A stretch of DNA of 64,000 bases from Notospermus geniculatus (GCA_002633025.1 NMRB01000210.1:53475-117474), one strand, 5' to 3'. Counted from the first letter of the stretch, positions 1 through 10,542 are shown. Made by a program: numbers and translations. The notes: generated by a model from the sequence alone, not told the origin.

Positions 1-645
1 GTGTCGTGTGTGACCTGACGTCCAGCATCATGCTATGTTGCATGACATCAACAGTGTCCCATATGGTGTCAGATCCGTGTCGTTGCATTGCCAGGCCCGG
101 CGCGTGTCTGACGATGCTGTCTGCTTGATCCAATACTGAATTCCATTTGCCAAGAATTCTGAACTCCATTTTACATCACCTCGTTGCAATGAAGTTCTAA
201 TATCATATTTGCTCGAGTGCATCGTGGTAGGATCACTTTAACCTCCCTGGCATTTATTAACGATACTCCAACCTATGTGTACAGCCGACTTATTACTATT
301 TGCAATGATTTTACTGATCATGTGCCAGTTTTAATTAAGGGCAGATTGACAGATGAAGGGTCGTGTCAATCATGGGTCACGATACCTTTTATCTGATGAC
401 CTTTCTTCCGATATTTCTTGTGCTTGTGTATTTCTGATCTTTAGCAACAGACCATGTTTAGTTGGTGACATTTGGCGGCCAACTTGTGCTGAGCCTTTGC
501 CAAGGAACTAATGAAGTTGCCGGTTAAGGCTGTGCATTTCGCCCCCTGACAATGGTTCCTTTCAATTCCATTCACAACTTGTAATAGTTGTGAATTGAGG
601 GATGCCTCGTTTAACATAGGTCATTGAACCATCTTTTTTGAAGAT
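1..645. other. No recognised feature
   Basis: Ordinary unique-looking sequence. A pyrimidine-rich acceptor-like stretch ends near 444 and is followed by about 21 open codons, which is too little to call an exon. I see no repeat or RNA gene here. Confidence 0.5.
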
Positions 646-776
646 GGGGATTTGGCCTAGTGGTTAAGGCGTGTTGCCCCTGAGTGCTGGCGATTGATGC
701 CTTATGCGAGGGTCCGTTGGTTCGAATCAGGTAGGAAGCTGTGTCTTTCACCTTAGAAACCCGTTACTATTTCATG
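646..776 (+). mobile_element. tRNA-derived SINE, family 1
   Basis: The head carries a polymerase III A box (TGGCCTAGTGG, 653-663) and a B box (GGTTCGAATCA, 719-729), spaced as in a tRNA with a long variable arm (Leu/Ser-like). The body continues into CTTTCACC and AAACCCGTTACTATTTCATG. A second copy at 44611-44757 matches over head and body, so this is a dispersed repeat rather than a tRNA gene. It does not fold as a functional tRNA by eye. The open frame starting near 741 is read out of this repeat and the next. Confidence 0.8.
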
Positions 777-816
777 TTGTGTAATAGTTGTGTGGTACAT
801 TTTGGAGGTGTTCGGC

Positions 817-906
817 CTTCGAACTGTTGGCTTGATGAAAAAATGCCCGCCTTGCAGCCGGGAGATCCGGGTTCAATTCTCGGTGTGGTCTGCAAAAGTT
901 GCAATA
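817..906 (+). mobile_element. tRNA-derived SINE fragment, family 2
   Basis: The anticodon-to-B-box half is recognisable: GCCCGCCTTGCAGCCGGGAG followed by ATCCGGGTTCAATTC, then TGGTCTGCAA. The copy at 55362-55465 has the same order, with a cleaner B box (GGGTTCGATTCCC). The A-box half is degraded in this copy. It lies directly after the family 1 element. Confidence 0.65.
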
Positions 907-1414
907 AGCGACCGCACCAGGAAACGTGTGGAGGCATTGATGCTCACGCCATTTTGGGACCCAGTCATGATATCCTCGCATTTGTAATCCAGTTCCGAGA
1001 TGAATCTCTTCGGTCACACGGACATGTGGATGTTCTGCAGCAGCACGGCCACGGCCTGGTTAAAACTGGTCAATCGAGTCCTTAACACTCGCCATAAATC
1101 CATAATCATATTGCTCAAGCGGCAAGGGTCATTAACGATAAGCCGAATGCACTGACCAAGGTTTCTTTCCCAAATGAAATATGACCAACTATTGGACAGT
1201 AATTCAACTTCTGACGAGAGAATAATCTAAACGATGCAATAAATGTCATGTAAATGTTAGGTAAATCAGTGGACAGGTCCCATTTGGGGGTCTGTGTTAT
1301 AAAAGTTGCGGCCTGTTTATGAGAGGCAGGGCAGTTAAATCAGCGACCTCACGGATGCTGGTCATCTTCGAAGTGGTTAATTCGACATGCCCCGAGCAGG
1401 GGCAGATCTATGAT
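907..1414. other. No recognised feature
   Basis: No repeat match within the window and no supportable exon. Confidence 0.45.
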
Positions 1415-1552
1415 CTGTCAAAAGAGGGGGCGCATCCAGGCCATTCACATCAGAAGCCTCCTTAATTTTGATGATTTCTCGGTCAGACTCAAAGAATTTT
1501 CCAAAATAAGAGGGTGCGTGCGCCGGGTGCGCCCCCTCTGTATCCGCGCTCG
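1415..1552. repeat. Dispersed repeat with a GC-rich hairpin end, copy 1
   Basis: The sequence runs from GAGGGGGCGCATCCAGG through AAGAATTTTCCAAAATAAGAGGG to a GC-rich terminus (GGGTGCGCCCCCTCTGTATCCGCG). The same layout occurs at 46855-47005, including TTTTCCACAAAATAGAGGGGG and GGGTGTGCCCCCCCCTTGGATCCGG. The GGGTGCGCCCC motif is self-complementary. It is probably the end of a transposable element; I cannot name the family. Open frames on both strands here are repeat-derived. Confidence 0.6.
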
Positions 1553-1684
1553 CCGAGACTGCCACAGGAAAACACGACTAGCAGGAGCCTACCTGGTGCA
1601 ACCACACTTGACAAGGACTGTTCCTTCAAAGATACGGAAGATTTCAACACCAAATGAAATCACGACTGAGCCTCCAGTGCCTTC

Positions 1685-1880
1685 AGTATTTTGTGTCTTA
1701 AACCACTTGCAGCTACAATATGGCACGGCTTAACCTGCTGGCCATGGAGGACTTCCTTTATGGCGTCGTGGTTGGCGTGTTGGCCTTGGCGCTAGAAGGT
1801 AAGCAACGTAGAGTGCGGTCAGTAGGTGGATGGGCGACTGACGTGCGAATACATTTTGTCTGTGGTTGATGGCTGATGGC
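1685..1880 (+). mobile_element. 5S rRNA-derived SINE, copy 1 (degraded)
   Basis: At 1795-1843 the sequence follows the internal control region of 5S rRNA: GAAGGTAAGCAACGT, then GTGCGGTCAGTAGGTGGATGGG. It matches the better preserved copy at 15420-15600, including upstream ACAATATGGCACGGCTTAAC and CCATGGAGGACTTCCTTTA. Just before the 5S-like part is CGTGGTTGGCGTGTTGGCC, which resembles a tRNA A-box region. It is not a functional 5S gene: the 5' half and the termination region are missing. Confidence 0.7.
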
Positions 1881-3057
1881 AGGATTCTTCACGGAGGCGA
1901 AAAAGGTCACAGCGGATATGACTGGCATCGAATTCTTGTGGATTGGCATTTGCCAGTGGCCATTGGACTCCGAACGCAAGTCTTAAGGTACTCCACCCCT
2001 ACAGTCTCTCCTTCAAACTGAAAACCCACGTGTGTTGTTGTGGTAGGCACCTTGAAAGATGAATAAAGCAACATGAATCTTATGACGCAACCGTGAGGTT
2101 GTTGATGCTCTAGAGTTGCTACCAAGTGACAATTCCAATCGCCTTGAACACTAAGGTCTTCTCAATGCGCTCAGGGGGCATCATATGCCACTCCTTCACC
2201 GAGGGGATATCGCACTTCTATGTCAGCTGGAATTAGTGATCTCCAGCCCTCCCATCTCCATAATTGGTAACCTGAACTCCTGATTTACAGTATCCAATTA
2301 AAGGTGATACGCTCCGTTATGGTCATACAGCATGAACGACGTAACGACGTAACACGCAGTGAAACAAGATATGGGAACTGGGTAAACAGACCTTGTGGAT
2401 GGTGAAGACGTAATAGAAGCAAAAATAATTGGAAGGCTGTGTTACAAGGTGGTTTTCAAAGTGCGAGATTTGGCTGGGCCACCCAGGGCGGGAAAAAGAG
2501 CTGTCGTATAGGAGCTAGTTTGGGGAGAGGACCTGCCACTGTTGTGCAAGGGCATTCCAGTTGTCTGCGACAGACCTGCAGTGCCTCTACTGGCAGGACC
2601 TAGAACCAGGAATGTATGACGTAAGCAACAACACCGGGGCAATTCTGATGACACCGGCTGATGGAGACTCCCAGTTACGACTACGAGAAGCTCAACAAAT
2701 GATGGAGCTCGGCTCTCAACCTGGTATTCATCACTCCCGGATATAAATATCCATGCAACACTGGACGGACAACCAATGGGCCACTCGATCAAAAAACCTC
2801 ACACACAGTACTTCTATAACCAGCCTTCACCTCCATTAATTGCTCTCACATAAATACATAAATCGGCCACATGGGGGCGCTGTCAGTCTGAATTAACCGT
2901 TGTGTAAATAATGCGTACGTGTGAATGGAAAGTCACTGGGTTGGTAATCGGATGACAAATGGAGCAGATAATCTAGTCATAATGTTCGCTAGGTTTTGTA
3001 GTCGGAGCTGAACTGAGCAGAGCTGAACGTAAAATCATCAGCTTTGCAGACTACATA
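1881..3057. other. No supportable gene
   Basis: A 116-codon minus frame (2442-2792) lacks a recognisable domain or ATG context. CGACGTAACGACGTAACACG near 2336 is a short duplicated motif. Otherwise I see nothing. Confidence 0.45.
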
Positions 3058-3061
3058 TTAA

Positions 3062-3253
3062 AGGAGCACGGTATTGCCACTTTTTCTCGACAGCCGGCGC
3101 CACCGCGCCACTCTCCAACCCAAGGGTCTGACTACGTCTCGGCGAATGACCCGATTTACTGCGTACATTTTGTAATGCATTTTTGTAGTTCGTGTTGCTG
3201 CCGCTAGGTGGCTCCCTCTACGTCGGCAGTCAAATTACCCATACCGTGGTCCT
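3062..3253. mobile_element. 192-bp TTAA-flanked miniature TIR element
   Basis: The left end AGGAGCACGGTAT and right end ATACCGTGGTCCT are inverted repeats (12 of 13 positions). Each is bordered by TTAA (3058-3061 and 3254-3257), the target duplication of TTAA-specific DNA transposons. No open frame; non-autonomous. The interior is GC-rich, with GCCGGCGCCACCGCGCC. The AG start resembles the other TTAA elements in this window. Confidence 0.75.
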
Positions 3254-3280
3254 TTAAGCTAATCAATGTACCGGTATAGC

Positions 3281-3430
3281 AGGGGAACCAGAGTGCCCAG
3301 AGGAAACGTGGCGCCATCGAAAAGAATTATCCTCTCTATCACATGACATGAATGAAGAGCTGTATGAATTGAGCTTGCAACCTCAGAGGTGACAGGTGCT
3401 GATGCCTGCACTGCACCACTCTGACAGCCC
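3281..3430 (-). mobile_element. tRNA-derived SINE, family 6
   Basis: Read on the minus strand, the A-box region is CAGAGTGGTGCAGTGC and the degenerate B box is GAGGTTGCAAGCTC (3368-3430). The tail includes CTCTGGGCACTCTGGTTCCC (3281-3310), a motif shared in form with other copies in the window. Related heads lie at 4728-4920 (+) and 8848-8922 (-). Confidence 0.55.
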
Positions 3431-3993
3431 AAACTGGACTGGAACCCCTGGTGGCAACAAGTGGCATTTCAACGACAGAGGAAAGGTAGTTGAACCCATG
3501 ATCTCGTAGATACAAGCAAACAAATCAGTGCACTACGCCGATCTCACGATACACTCCCAATGCTCCATTTGACGTTTAACGCTAACCAAGGGGAAGTGAT
3601 AAATGTAGCCAATAATTCATAGCCTTCAATTCGTATCAATTCCACCTGGCATTCTTAATCAACTTCCAATTTTGTGACTACAGTATTTCATCTCGGTAAA
3701 TACCCCATGATGAAAATCGCTCATGCGGCATCGGAGTAAAACTCTCCGGTGTGGAATGGCAATGGAGGAGAAAAACCACAAAGGCATGTGGAAGATAATT
3801 TCACTTTCCGAATGACGCGCAATCAAACTTTATCTAAAATTAGAAATGGACGCCGATTTCCATGGTAACTGAAAGGTTCATTATTATCCTTTTACGGTAC
3901 GTGAATTATTTCATCTGTTATGGAAACATTGGATTTAAAGTATCATTTTGAATTAAAGTTGAGATTCCTTTGATTTCAATGTTGAACAGTGTT

Positions 3994-4190
3994 ATTAAAG
4001 CTGAACTGTACAATCTCCTAAAAGTTAAACCCTCTTTAATGGTACCGTACTACTTCAGCACCTTTTTTAAAGGTGAACAGCACAATTTAGTGATGAAACG
4101 AGTTGAAACGAAATGAGTTTAAAGCTGAACAATACCACTTAATGATGAGCCAGTGACTGTTTAAAGCTGAACAGCACGATTTTAAAGTCG
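3994..4190 (+). repeat. Degenerate short repeat around TTAAAGCTGAACAG
   Basis: The motif TTAAAGSTGAAC is followed by AGCAC or a variant four times, near 3997, 4068, 4121 and 4161, at irregular spacing in AT-rich DNA. It is probably a decayed tandem array. The stretches on either side (3431-3993 and 4191-4727) hold no gene or repeat that I recognise. Confidence 0.4.
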
Positions 4191-4727
4191 ACTGCACTAT
4201 CTCTTTGGTCGCAAACTTGTAGACCTAGAATAAAATTTGCAATCACTTATTTCATCAGGGAGTCAGGTTTTAAAATTCCCAATCCCTAATTTCACAGAAC
4301 CATAATATTCCACAGGAATAAAATAATTGGATCCACACCAAGAGTATGTTCATCGTAAATTCACAATCGGATTATTACAAGCCATTTATCACGAATGAAT
4401 CTATATTTAGTAACGCCATTCAATTATTTATGGCGATATCCAGCATTCCGTTACTATAAATAGACCAAACGGTTTCGTTGTCAATAATTAAGTTAATACC
4501 CTGCTATATTTAGCACAGACGATTATCTATTTTTGGAATCATTATACGCCTCGGTAATTAGGCCCCATCTGATCAATTAATACCCTAGGAGACGACACCG
4601 CTTCCTGAGTGTCTGGGCTGCAGATCGCATCACACCTCAGCAAGATGTGAAGTCATCATTTAAACTACACCGGCGCCTCTGGTAAGGAAAATTTTGAGAG
4701 CCACATGCGCTGTCATGTTTACTGCAG

Positions 4728-4920
4728 TGGCGCAGTGCCATAAGAGTGTTGGAATTTTGACTGAGAGGGTGCGAGTTCGATCCTCGACCAAATCGTCACT
4801 CTGTAAGTCCCAACGCTCAATTGGTCAGAAAGGATGCCTTGAATGTGCTGCTATGAGTTCTCCGAGAAAGGTTTCTGGATGGATTCCAGTGAGAAGCACT
4901 GTGGTACAAACATGACAAAC
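4728..4920 (+). mobile_element. tRNA-derived SINE, family 6
   Basis: A-box-like AGTGGCGCAGTGCC (4728-4741) and B box GAGTTCGATCCTCG (4772-4785). A body of about 130 bp follows and ends in a doubled ACAAACATGAC. The 73-codon frame across it is not a gene. Confidence 0.65.
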
Positions 4921-4933
4921 ATGACAAAGGCCC

Positions 4934-4940
4934 TATAAAA
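4934..4940 (+). promoter_or_regulatory. TATA box candidate
   Basis: CCCTATAAAAG is a canonical TATA context. It lies about 115 bp upstream of an ATG in good context (AAACATGG, 5052) and just after the SINE at 4728-4920. The implied transcription start is near 4965. Confidence 0.4.
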
Positions 4941-5051
4941 GCCAGGCATTACCAATGTAATTTCTCTCCGAAGAAATTTTTGGGAAACAGAGCACAGTGG
5001 ATAAGTGAACAGCTGACGAGCACCAGAACATCAACAAATCTGCAGGGAAAC

Positions 5052-5619
5052 ATGGCCTTTACTAACCAGTACAATTCTATTAGAACTAGGGTCAAAGAGA
5101 AAGAACAACGAACAAATCCAAGAACCCAAGATGTGAAAATGTGAAGCCAGAATACATTGACTTTTCACCTTCACAACCTTGATGTGGCGTGTCTGCCTCG
5201 CTGATTATCTCCCCTCCACATACTGGCATGACTGGAGAGCTCATTATCACCGCGCCAACCCTGCATGTCAGATCTGATCAACACAACTTGGCATATCTTG
5301 ATGAAATCTATAATATTATGGATTTTTTGTACAAATTGAATTTGGTAATTTTGCAGGTTTTTATGCGACCGTGAAGAATGTGGAACAATTTGAAAAGCTA
5401 GACAAGAAATTCGAAGGCAGTAGACCTGTGTAGGTGTGTGTATAGGTGTGTGTACATTAATTGTATGCGGGGTCACTCTTGGACTTGTTTGGAGAAGTTT
5501 TCAAAAACCACGACACAACTTTTGACCCACCACCAAAGGGTGATGGCAACTTCATACTTATTCCATTGACTCTACCCAAACCACTGAAGGTGCAAGACCA
5601 AGACATGAAGGTTTACTGA
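5052..5619 (+). pseudogene. Small broken gene or relic, unassigned product
   Basis: Coding-like text is collinear from an ATG to a stop. Segment 1 (5052-5132) begins MAFTNQYNSIRT and is basic. Segment 2 (5371-5427) reads NVEQFEKLDKKFEGSRP. Segment 3 (5461-5619) contains FGEVFKNHDTTFDPPPK and ends QDMKVY-stop. Segments 2 and 3 share a frame but are separated by TAG, TAG and TAA inside a (TAGGTGTG)-like tract (5428-5460). Segments 1 and 2 are separated by about 240 bp bordered by near-identical GTGAAAATGTG (5133) and GTGAAGAATGTG (5371). That could be an intron (GT...AG, weak acceptor) or an insertion with target duplication. A TATA box lies upstream and AATAAA at 5639-5644 lies 20 bp past the stop. 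Hydrophilic, no membrane segment or signal peptide. I recognise no family. A decayed gene fits the stops best; an intact gene would need the 5428-5460 tract spliced out, but no acceptor there keeps the frame. Confidence 0.35.
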
Positions 5620-5659
5620 TGTCCTTTTTTAGACAGAAAATAAAACTCCAACAATATTA

Positions 5660-6160
5660 AGTCTTGTTGAAAGAGGCTTAGTCTAAGCCAGGGAAAGATT
5701 AACTCAAAGAAACGTAACTAAACAGTAATTCTTTATCACTAATCTCCTTCGCTTTCATTCACATCCGAATAGGATGTAATCCATCAAAATAATCACTTTC
5801 AAAACAACTTTAGAGTTTTCTGTCATCTTGATGAGGAAATACGATCAAAAACATCTTTTTTTCCATCCTCTTTTTTAATTTCAACCCCGAAATGAATTTC
5901 CGCGGAATAATAAAATAAATAAACAACTAAATAATTAATTAAATGAAGTCTTAGATTTCTTTTAATCTCTTACAGCTGAAATGAAATTTAAATCAACACG
6001 ACGTCATTTGCCATTTTTTACATCGAAAAATATTTTTGTAGTAAAGTGAGATGAATACAACGTAAGCGATTAATTATTTATTTTTACGCAGTGGATACCC
6101 GACCGTCGGTTCCCCAGTTAATAAAAAATTTCTTCTGGACCCGACTGAGATTTCAACAAG
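5660..6160. other. AT-rich spacer
   Basis: Strongly AT-rich, especially 5700-6110, with A/T runs and several AATAAAT motifs. No gene or repeat unit recognised. Confidence 0.5.
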
Positions 6161-6164
6161 TAGA

Positions 6165-6201
6165 GTTAGGGTTAGGGTTGCAGTGAGGGTTAGGGTAAGG
6201 G
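6165..6201 (+). repeat. Interstitial telomere-like TTAGGG tract
   Basis: GTTAGGGTTAGGGTT (6165-6179), a six-base interruption, then GAGGGTTAGGGTAAGGG (6185-6201). This is the metazoan telomere repeat in a short, partly decayed internal block. Confidence 0.7.
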
Positions 6202-7189
6202 CGCAGCTTCAAAGTCCTCGATGATGATTCAAGTGAGACATTTGAATTTAGCGCGCTCCACACTTTGGTTCGGTGGGGAATCCAAACTACCATCGGAAAT
6301 CAAGCTTGCTTCAGGATTCTTTATTACTATATGCACCGTCTCTGCTGTGCCCGGATGTGCCCATCCTCGGCCAAACTCCAGTTTGCACTGGCATGGCATT
6401 GTACACACTACCGTATGGTATCACAAGTCGCTGGGCTGCCCACAAACAAACTGCACCTTCGACCACTGATCAGTGGCTCTGAACCCGATAGGGCACACGT
6501 CAATGTCAGCAGCTGTCTAGGACAGTCATGGGTGCTGTGATGCCTTCCTTGATCAGTGGTGCCACCTATTGTCGAAAAAACACTTCTATTCATCCATTTC
6601 ACAAATGGCATTTGCAGCGTAATAAGGAGAATGCCTCGAAAAGGTACGATCTAATCATTGTGTGCTGCCGAACACGTAGTCTCGCTAACCAATCACATCA
6701 TGTCTCCATTGATCAGCTTCATCACCTAGTGAAGCCTTTTCTCCAAGATTAATCTACTAACAGTCTTTAGCAATAGGCCGGCGATGACTACTACCTAACA
6801 TTGTAGAAAACAGCCCCTTCAGGGCTACTGTACAAAAGCATGATGCTTGTGAAAAGGCTGTGATACCAAAAGGGTTACAATTTTCTAATGGGTTCATGTG
6901 CGTGTTAAAAAAGCGGCAGTTCTTTGAGCTCGCAGTCATGCTGTGGGCAAGATAGCAATGGCTTCTTTTGAGGAGGATAATGGGATAGTGGTTGGAACTT
7001 GAGCTCACTGCATGGTGGTCACTGGTTTATTTTTGATAAGGTAATGAAGCGCCCCCTTGTGTCCACCTGAACTTCGGTGGGTTTCTGTAAAAGACCTTTG
7101 ACCTTTTGCTCCTAACTATAGGACCCATCTAGGTTATGACTTGCAAACAAGCCTTGCGCCCACAACAAGGTACGTGTACCTCCGAGGGA
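6202..7189. other. No supportable gene
   Basis: Several overlapping frames of 67-91 codons occur on both strands around 6221-6750 with no domain, no splice signals and no repeat support. I take them as chance. Confidence 0.5.
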
Positions 7190-7320
7190 CGTAGCTAGCA
7201 TTTTCTGTCTTGGGGGCATTTGCCACCCTGGTGGGGTGGGGGGACTTCAGGGAGGAGGGGGGGGGCAGATGCCTCCCTGTCACTGTGCTAGCTGCAGCCA
7301 TGCCTCCTTTATCTGCTGGC
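7190..7320. repeat. G-rich stretch, possible transposon end
   Basis: GGGGGCATTTGCCACCC and a 10-G run followed by CAGATGCCTCCC partly pair (GGGGGCATTTGCC with GGCAGATGCCTCCC). The layout resembles GC-rich ends of DNA transposons, but no second copy is present in the window. The 170-codon minus frame over 7134-7646 passes through this block and has no recognisable domain. Confidence 0.3.
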
Positions 7321-8122
7321 AGAGTAACCTTTGTACGATCTTTCCATCTCAGCCCACTGGTCAAGAATCCAGGCTTCGAAGTTCTACAACTCCCATTCGC
7401 CTGATAAAGTTTGCCCGACTGTAAACATTGCTGTCTGTCGTACGATGGTGGAATACATGTATATGGAAGCATGCGTTCAATCCGAGAAGGAGTCCATTTT
7501 TTGAGATGCAAATTGCATGTCTGCTTCAAGTTTACCCACATCAAATCTGTTTGTTGTTCACCTTCAACAAGAACTGTACAGCCATGATAAACCCAGGGGG
7601 CCCGAGCCACGCGAGGTTGCCACGATGCTTCTATTGATTTTTTCACCGACTAAGATCTAGTTTCCTGAAATCGGGGACTTCTATCATCGAGTTAAGAATA
7701 ATAATCAGCGTTAGCGCGCAATGCGCCAATTCTATTGGGAGATGTTGATTTGTACGGTTGTGTCTTACAAGGTTGAGTTCGTGATGTGAACGAGATGGCA
7801 GCTCCCCCAGCAGTGACATTCATGAGAACACAGTAAACAAACAACAGGAATAATAGTTGATTGCGAGTCTGTGCCGTACGAATCTGATGAAAAATCCCCC
7901 AACTGAGCAAAAGCACAAGAAATCTTTTGTCCTCTGCATCTGGCTTCTCTGCTTGATACAAATGGAAAGAAGAAAAAAATTGATTGCCAGGAATTTTTCT
8001 TCAGGTTATTGTCAACGCCACAGTTCTGAGACATCACGTCTTGTTTATTAGGTGGCACTGTCTTCGAATTTCTTATAAAGCCTGCAACACGCAGTGACTT
8101 TTCATCTTCATCTTCTTTACAG
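7321..8122. other. No supportable gene
   Basis: Frames at 7692-8142 on the minus strand are unconvincing. A TC-rich stretch at 8098-8120 forms the acceptor of the next candidate exon. Confidence 0.4.
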
Positions 8123-8282
8123 GCGATTGTCATTGCCAGCAATTTTCATGTCAAGTTGCGGGTCCATGGCGTACTTGGCAACTCATCTCATCGACTTTGT
8201 TCAAGAGGATTCTTCTTCCTTGCTTGCTGTCACACAGACATCTGCAGATGTCCATGGACCTCAACCCAAATCTGTACATTTC
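8123..8282 (+). CDS. Candidate internal exon, unassigned
   Basis: A strong polypyrimidine tract and acceptor (CATCTTCATCTTCTTTACAG) ends at 8122. The donor GTACGT starts at 8283. The best frame reads AYLATHLIDFVQEDSSSLL and continues with a natural-looking acidic, Ser-rich composition. All three frames happen to be open, so the frame choice is uncertain. No family recognised. Possibly linked to the open block at 8560-8739. Confidence 0.22.
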
Positions 8283-8559
8283 GTACGTGCCACTACTGGT
8301 AGGCACCAATGGGGGTGTCCGAATGCACAGAGCAGGAACTTCCCACATGAGTTACTCCGGGATCCAAGAAAATGAATGTTTTTTGCACAATGATAGACGA
8401 CGACAATGGCGCCAGTAGAAAAAGAGAGTCAGAAAGCAAATCATTTCTGCTTTGTACATTATTACAAAAACAGATGGTTTTATTAATTTTCGTTTTAGAG
8501 AGCCACAACACACCATGGGAAACTAACAAAGACCTGATTTGATTCTGTGCACTAAACAG

Positions 8560-8739
8560 CTGCTAACAACAAGAGATGATTCAATATTCCCTGTTTACAT
8601 GCTGGGAAAGTATATTCGATACCACAGACCAGAAGAGTACTTGATATACACCAAAATCATCTGTTCAAATTTGAAGTGCCCGGGCCTACTGGGAAATGTG
8701 ATGCTAAGTGTTGGATCAAGTCAGGTGTTCCTGCTATAG
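8560..8739 (+). CDS. Candidate exon, unassigned
   Basis: Acceptor-like GATTCTGTGCACTAAACAG ends at 8559. Sixty open codons follow, containing SIFPVYMLGKYIRYHRPEEY and later IICSNLKCPGLLGNVML, ending at TAG (8737-8739). If a donor is used, CAG|GTGTTC near 8726 is available. The composition looks like a folded protein but matches nothing I know. Confidence 0.22.
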   Translation: MLTTRDDSIFPVYMLGKYIRYHRPEEYLIYTKIICSNLKCPGLLGNVMLSVGSSQVFLL

Positions 8740-8847
8740 GCCCTGGTGTTGTGGGAATGGGTGGGCCAAGTCTAGACAGAATTGAAACAAACTTGTATTG
8801 GTACATTCATACTGAAATATGAAGAAGAAATATGAAGAAGGGTACAT

Positions 8848-8922
8848 TTGGGATCAAACTCAGAACCTCAGTGGTGACAACCGGACGCCGATGTCTCCCC
8901 TGCGCCACTCTACAGCCTGTAG
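8848..8922 (-). mobile_element. tRNA-derived SINE head, family 6
   Basis: Minus strand: TAGAGTGGCGCAGGGGAG (A-box region) and a B-box-like GGTTCTGAGTTTGATCC. It matches the head at 3368-3430 in layout (GAGTGGYGCAG, then CCTGTCACCTCTGAGGTT versus GGTTGTCACCACTGAGGTT). Confidence 0.55.
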
Positions 8923-9512
8923 GCCTAAACTTCCAACCCATGAGACAAAATTTGTGAATTGCCCACATTGTTTACAACGGTTACCATGGAAAATGATTTA
9001 TCTCCAATCGAGAAACTGCCATAGCGAAAAAGTGCAATCATCCACTATTGAAATGTACAGGTGTGTTGAGACTCCAGGAGGAAATTGCCTCAAAATCTGA
9101 AGTCATTTCTCAAGTTAATGGCGTCTTGACATTCTCAGAGATGGATGGTTGGTCAGCTTCCGTCTTTATCAGTTACAAGAGAGACCGGGCTCCTGAAGTG
9201 AACGCGTTTCTGCGATGGGTTCCCTCACTGTTTGGCCTCCTTCACATCTTACTGTGATGAGGGTTGCAGTCCTACCCTTGATCATTCCAGCGTAGAAGAG
9301 AGTCTAGTCGAAGGGCAAAGTAATCATAGGCCTTGATATTCCAAATGCTTCCTTCACTGAGCACCCATTGAACCTCTCTCTCAGTGAATGTTTCTCTACA
9401 TTGAGTAGGCCCATCTGTGGGCAAACAAGCAGTACCGGTAGTATGTCTTAATTGTCAATGCGTCTCCAAGCTAGAACATCTTTGGTTAACTGGAAACTCC
9501 ATCGAACCTTTT
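8923..9512. other. No confident gene
   Basis: A plus frame at 9048-9257 reads fairly naturally (IASKSEVISQVNGVLTFSE). It follows no clear acceptor apart from TTGACATTCTCAG inside it. I leave it as unproven. Confidence 0.3.
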
Positions 9513-9702
9513 TAAGCTGCCACTGACTCCATGTAAAGGTTTTCTTGCACAAGTTGTCCCTCCAAGGGCAACTCAGCTGCAGAAATGTATTAGCAGTCAT
9601 TTGTGTCATTGGTCTTAGCGTCAGTCGTAGGGAAACCGACAATGGTGTATTTCCATCGAGAGCCTGGGATTGAGAGCCACTATCACAAGAAGGAGCACCT
9701 TC
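9513..9702 (-). mobile_element. Foldback/TIR element, GTGCTGCTCC family, copy 1
   Basis: Read on the minus strand it starts AAGGTGCTCCTTCTTGTG, carries GAGAGCC-type arm sequence and the internal signature AAGACCAATGACACAAATG, and ends in AACTTGTGCAAGAAAACC. The two ends are inverted repeats of each other. Other copies: 13628, 33702, 34875, 40982, 42474 and 43938. The 86-codon minus frame here is element sequence. Confidence 0.7.
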
Positions 9703-10290
9703 AGCCAACCCTTGGGCCCCGCATCCTCACCTGCGCTTCCCATCCAGCATGCCACAGCTCACACCTTCATTGCCACACCATCAGCAGCAAGGGCTTTACC
9801 CTTCCAAAGCCACGTCTCACCATTTTTTTCCATCACAGCTCCAGTATATGATAACCTCACAGCAACACTTAACCCCCATACCTTATATCTTCCAGTTTAT
9901 TGGAACTAATCGGGTATGAAACATCTCAGAATTGGTTAGTTATGAAGAATGCGACAGTGGCCGCACCCAAGTCATAGAGAGAACGGAATATTTATAGACG
10001 CTTCTGCAAAAAGTAGGGCAGAATTTATTGATTTGACGGACTTGTCTTTCATAAAACTAAAAATGATGTTGTCTGCCCCTTGACAATTTAGGCCACATAA
10101 AAAAAGATACTTGTTTAGCGTCCCCTCCTGACCTGAAAAATGCCAAGACCCCTAAATTTTTTTGTAATGCATTTTCCATTAAAAATTGCCTACTCAAAAA
10201 TTTGAAAATAAAATTTTTTTTTAAAATTTGTTTTTGACCTATATTTTCAGCTAAAAGCTACTAAAAATAAAAATAACAAGATGACATTGT
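9703..10290. other. Spacer with an AT-rich block
   Basis: 10130-10275 consists largely of A and T runs (AAAATTTTTTT motifs). The rest shows nothing recognisable. Confidence 0.5.
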
Positions 10291-10295
10291 AAATG

Positions 10296-10404
10296 TCGTA
10301 TGGTTCCCGAGGTAGGCTACTTCTTCCACACAAATGGTCCAATGATAGAGATCAAGACACATTGATAGAGTAGAGATGAGATACATCGATAGGGAACCAT
10401 ACGA
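10296..10404. repeat. Inverted repeat with 13-bp arms
   Basis: TCGTATGGTTCCC (10296-10308) is the exact reverse complement of GGGAACCATACGA (10392-10404). The right flank is rich in TGACATGA and TGACGT motifs up to the ambiguous base at 10459. Possibly a small TIR element. Confidence 0.5.
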
Positions 10405-10542
10405 TATGACATGATGGGACGTGACGTGGTGTGACGTCATGTGACATGACGTACATGANTGGTAGCAGTAGAGGTTTGATAACACCCATATTTAGGTTAT
10501 TTAGGATGCCAATTTCGATTATGTTATAACCCTGATGATCAT

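Noticed and set aside
646-735. Possible functional tRNA-Leu/Ser gene
   Set aside because: A and B boxes are present, but the acceptor ends do not pair, there is no T-run terminator, and a second copy shares flanking body sequence. It is a SINE.
7134-7646. 170-codon minus-strand frame
   Set aside because: Non-ATG start, no recognisable domain or splice signals, and it passes through a G-rich repeat-like block. One frame of this length is roughly expected by chance in 64 kb on both strands.
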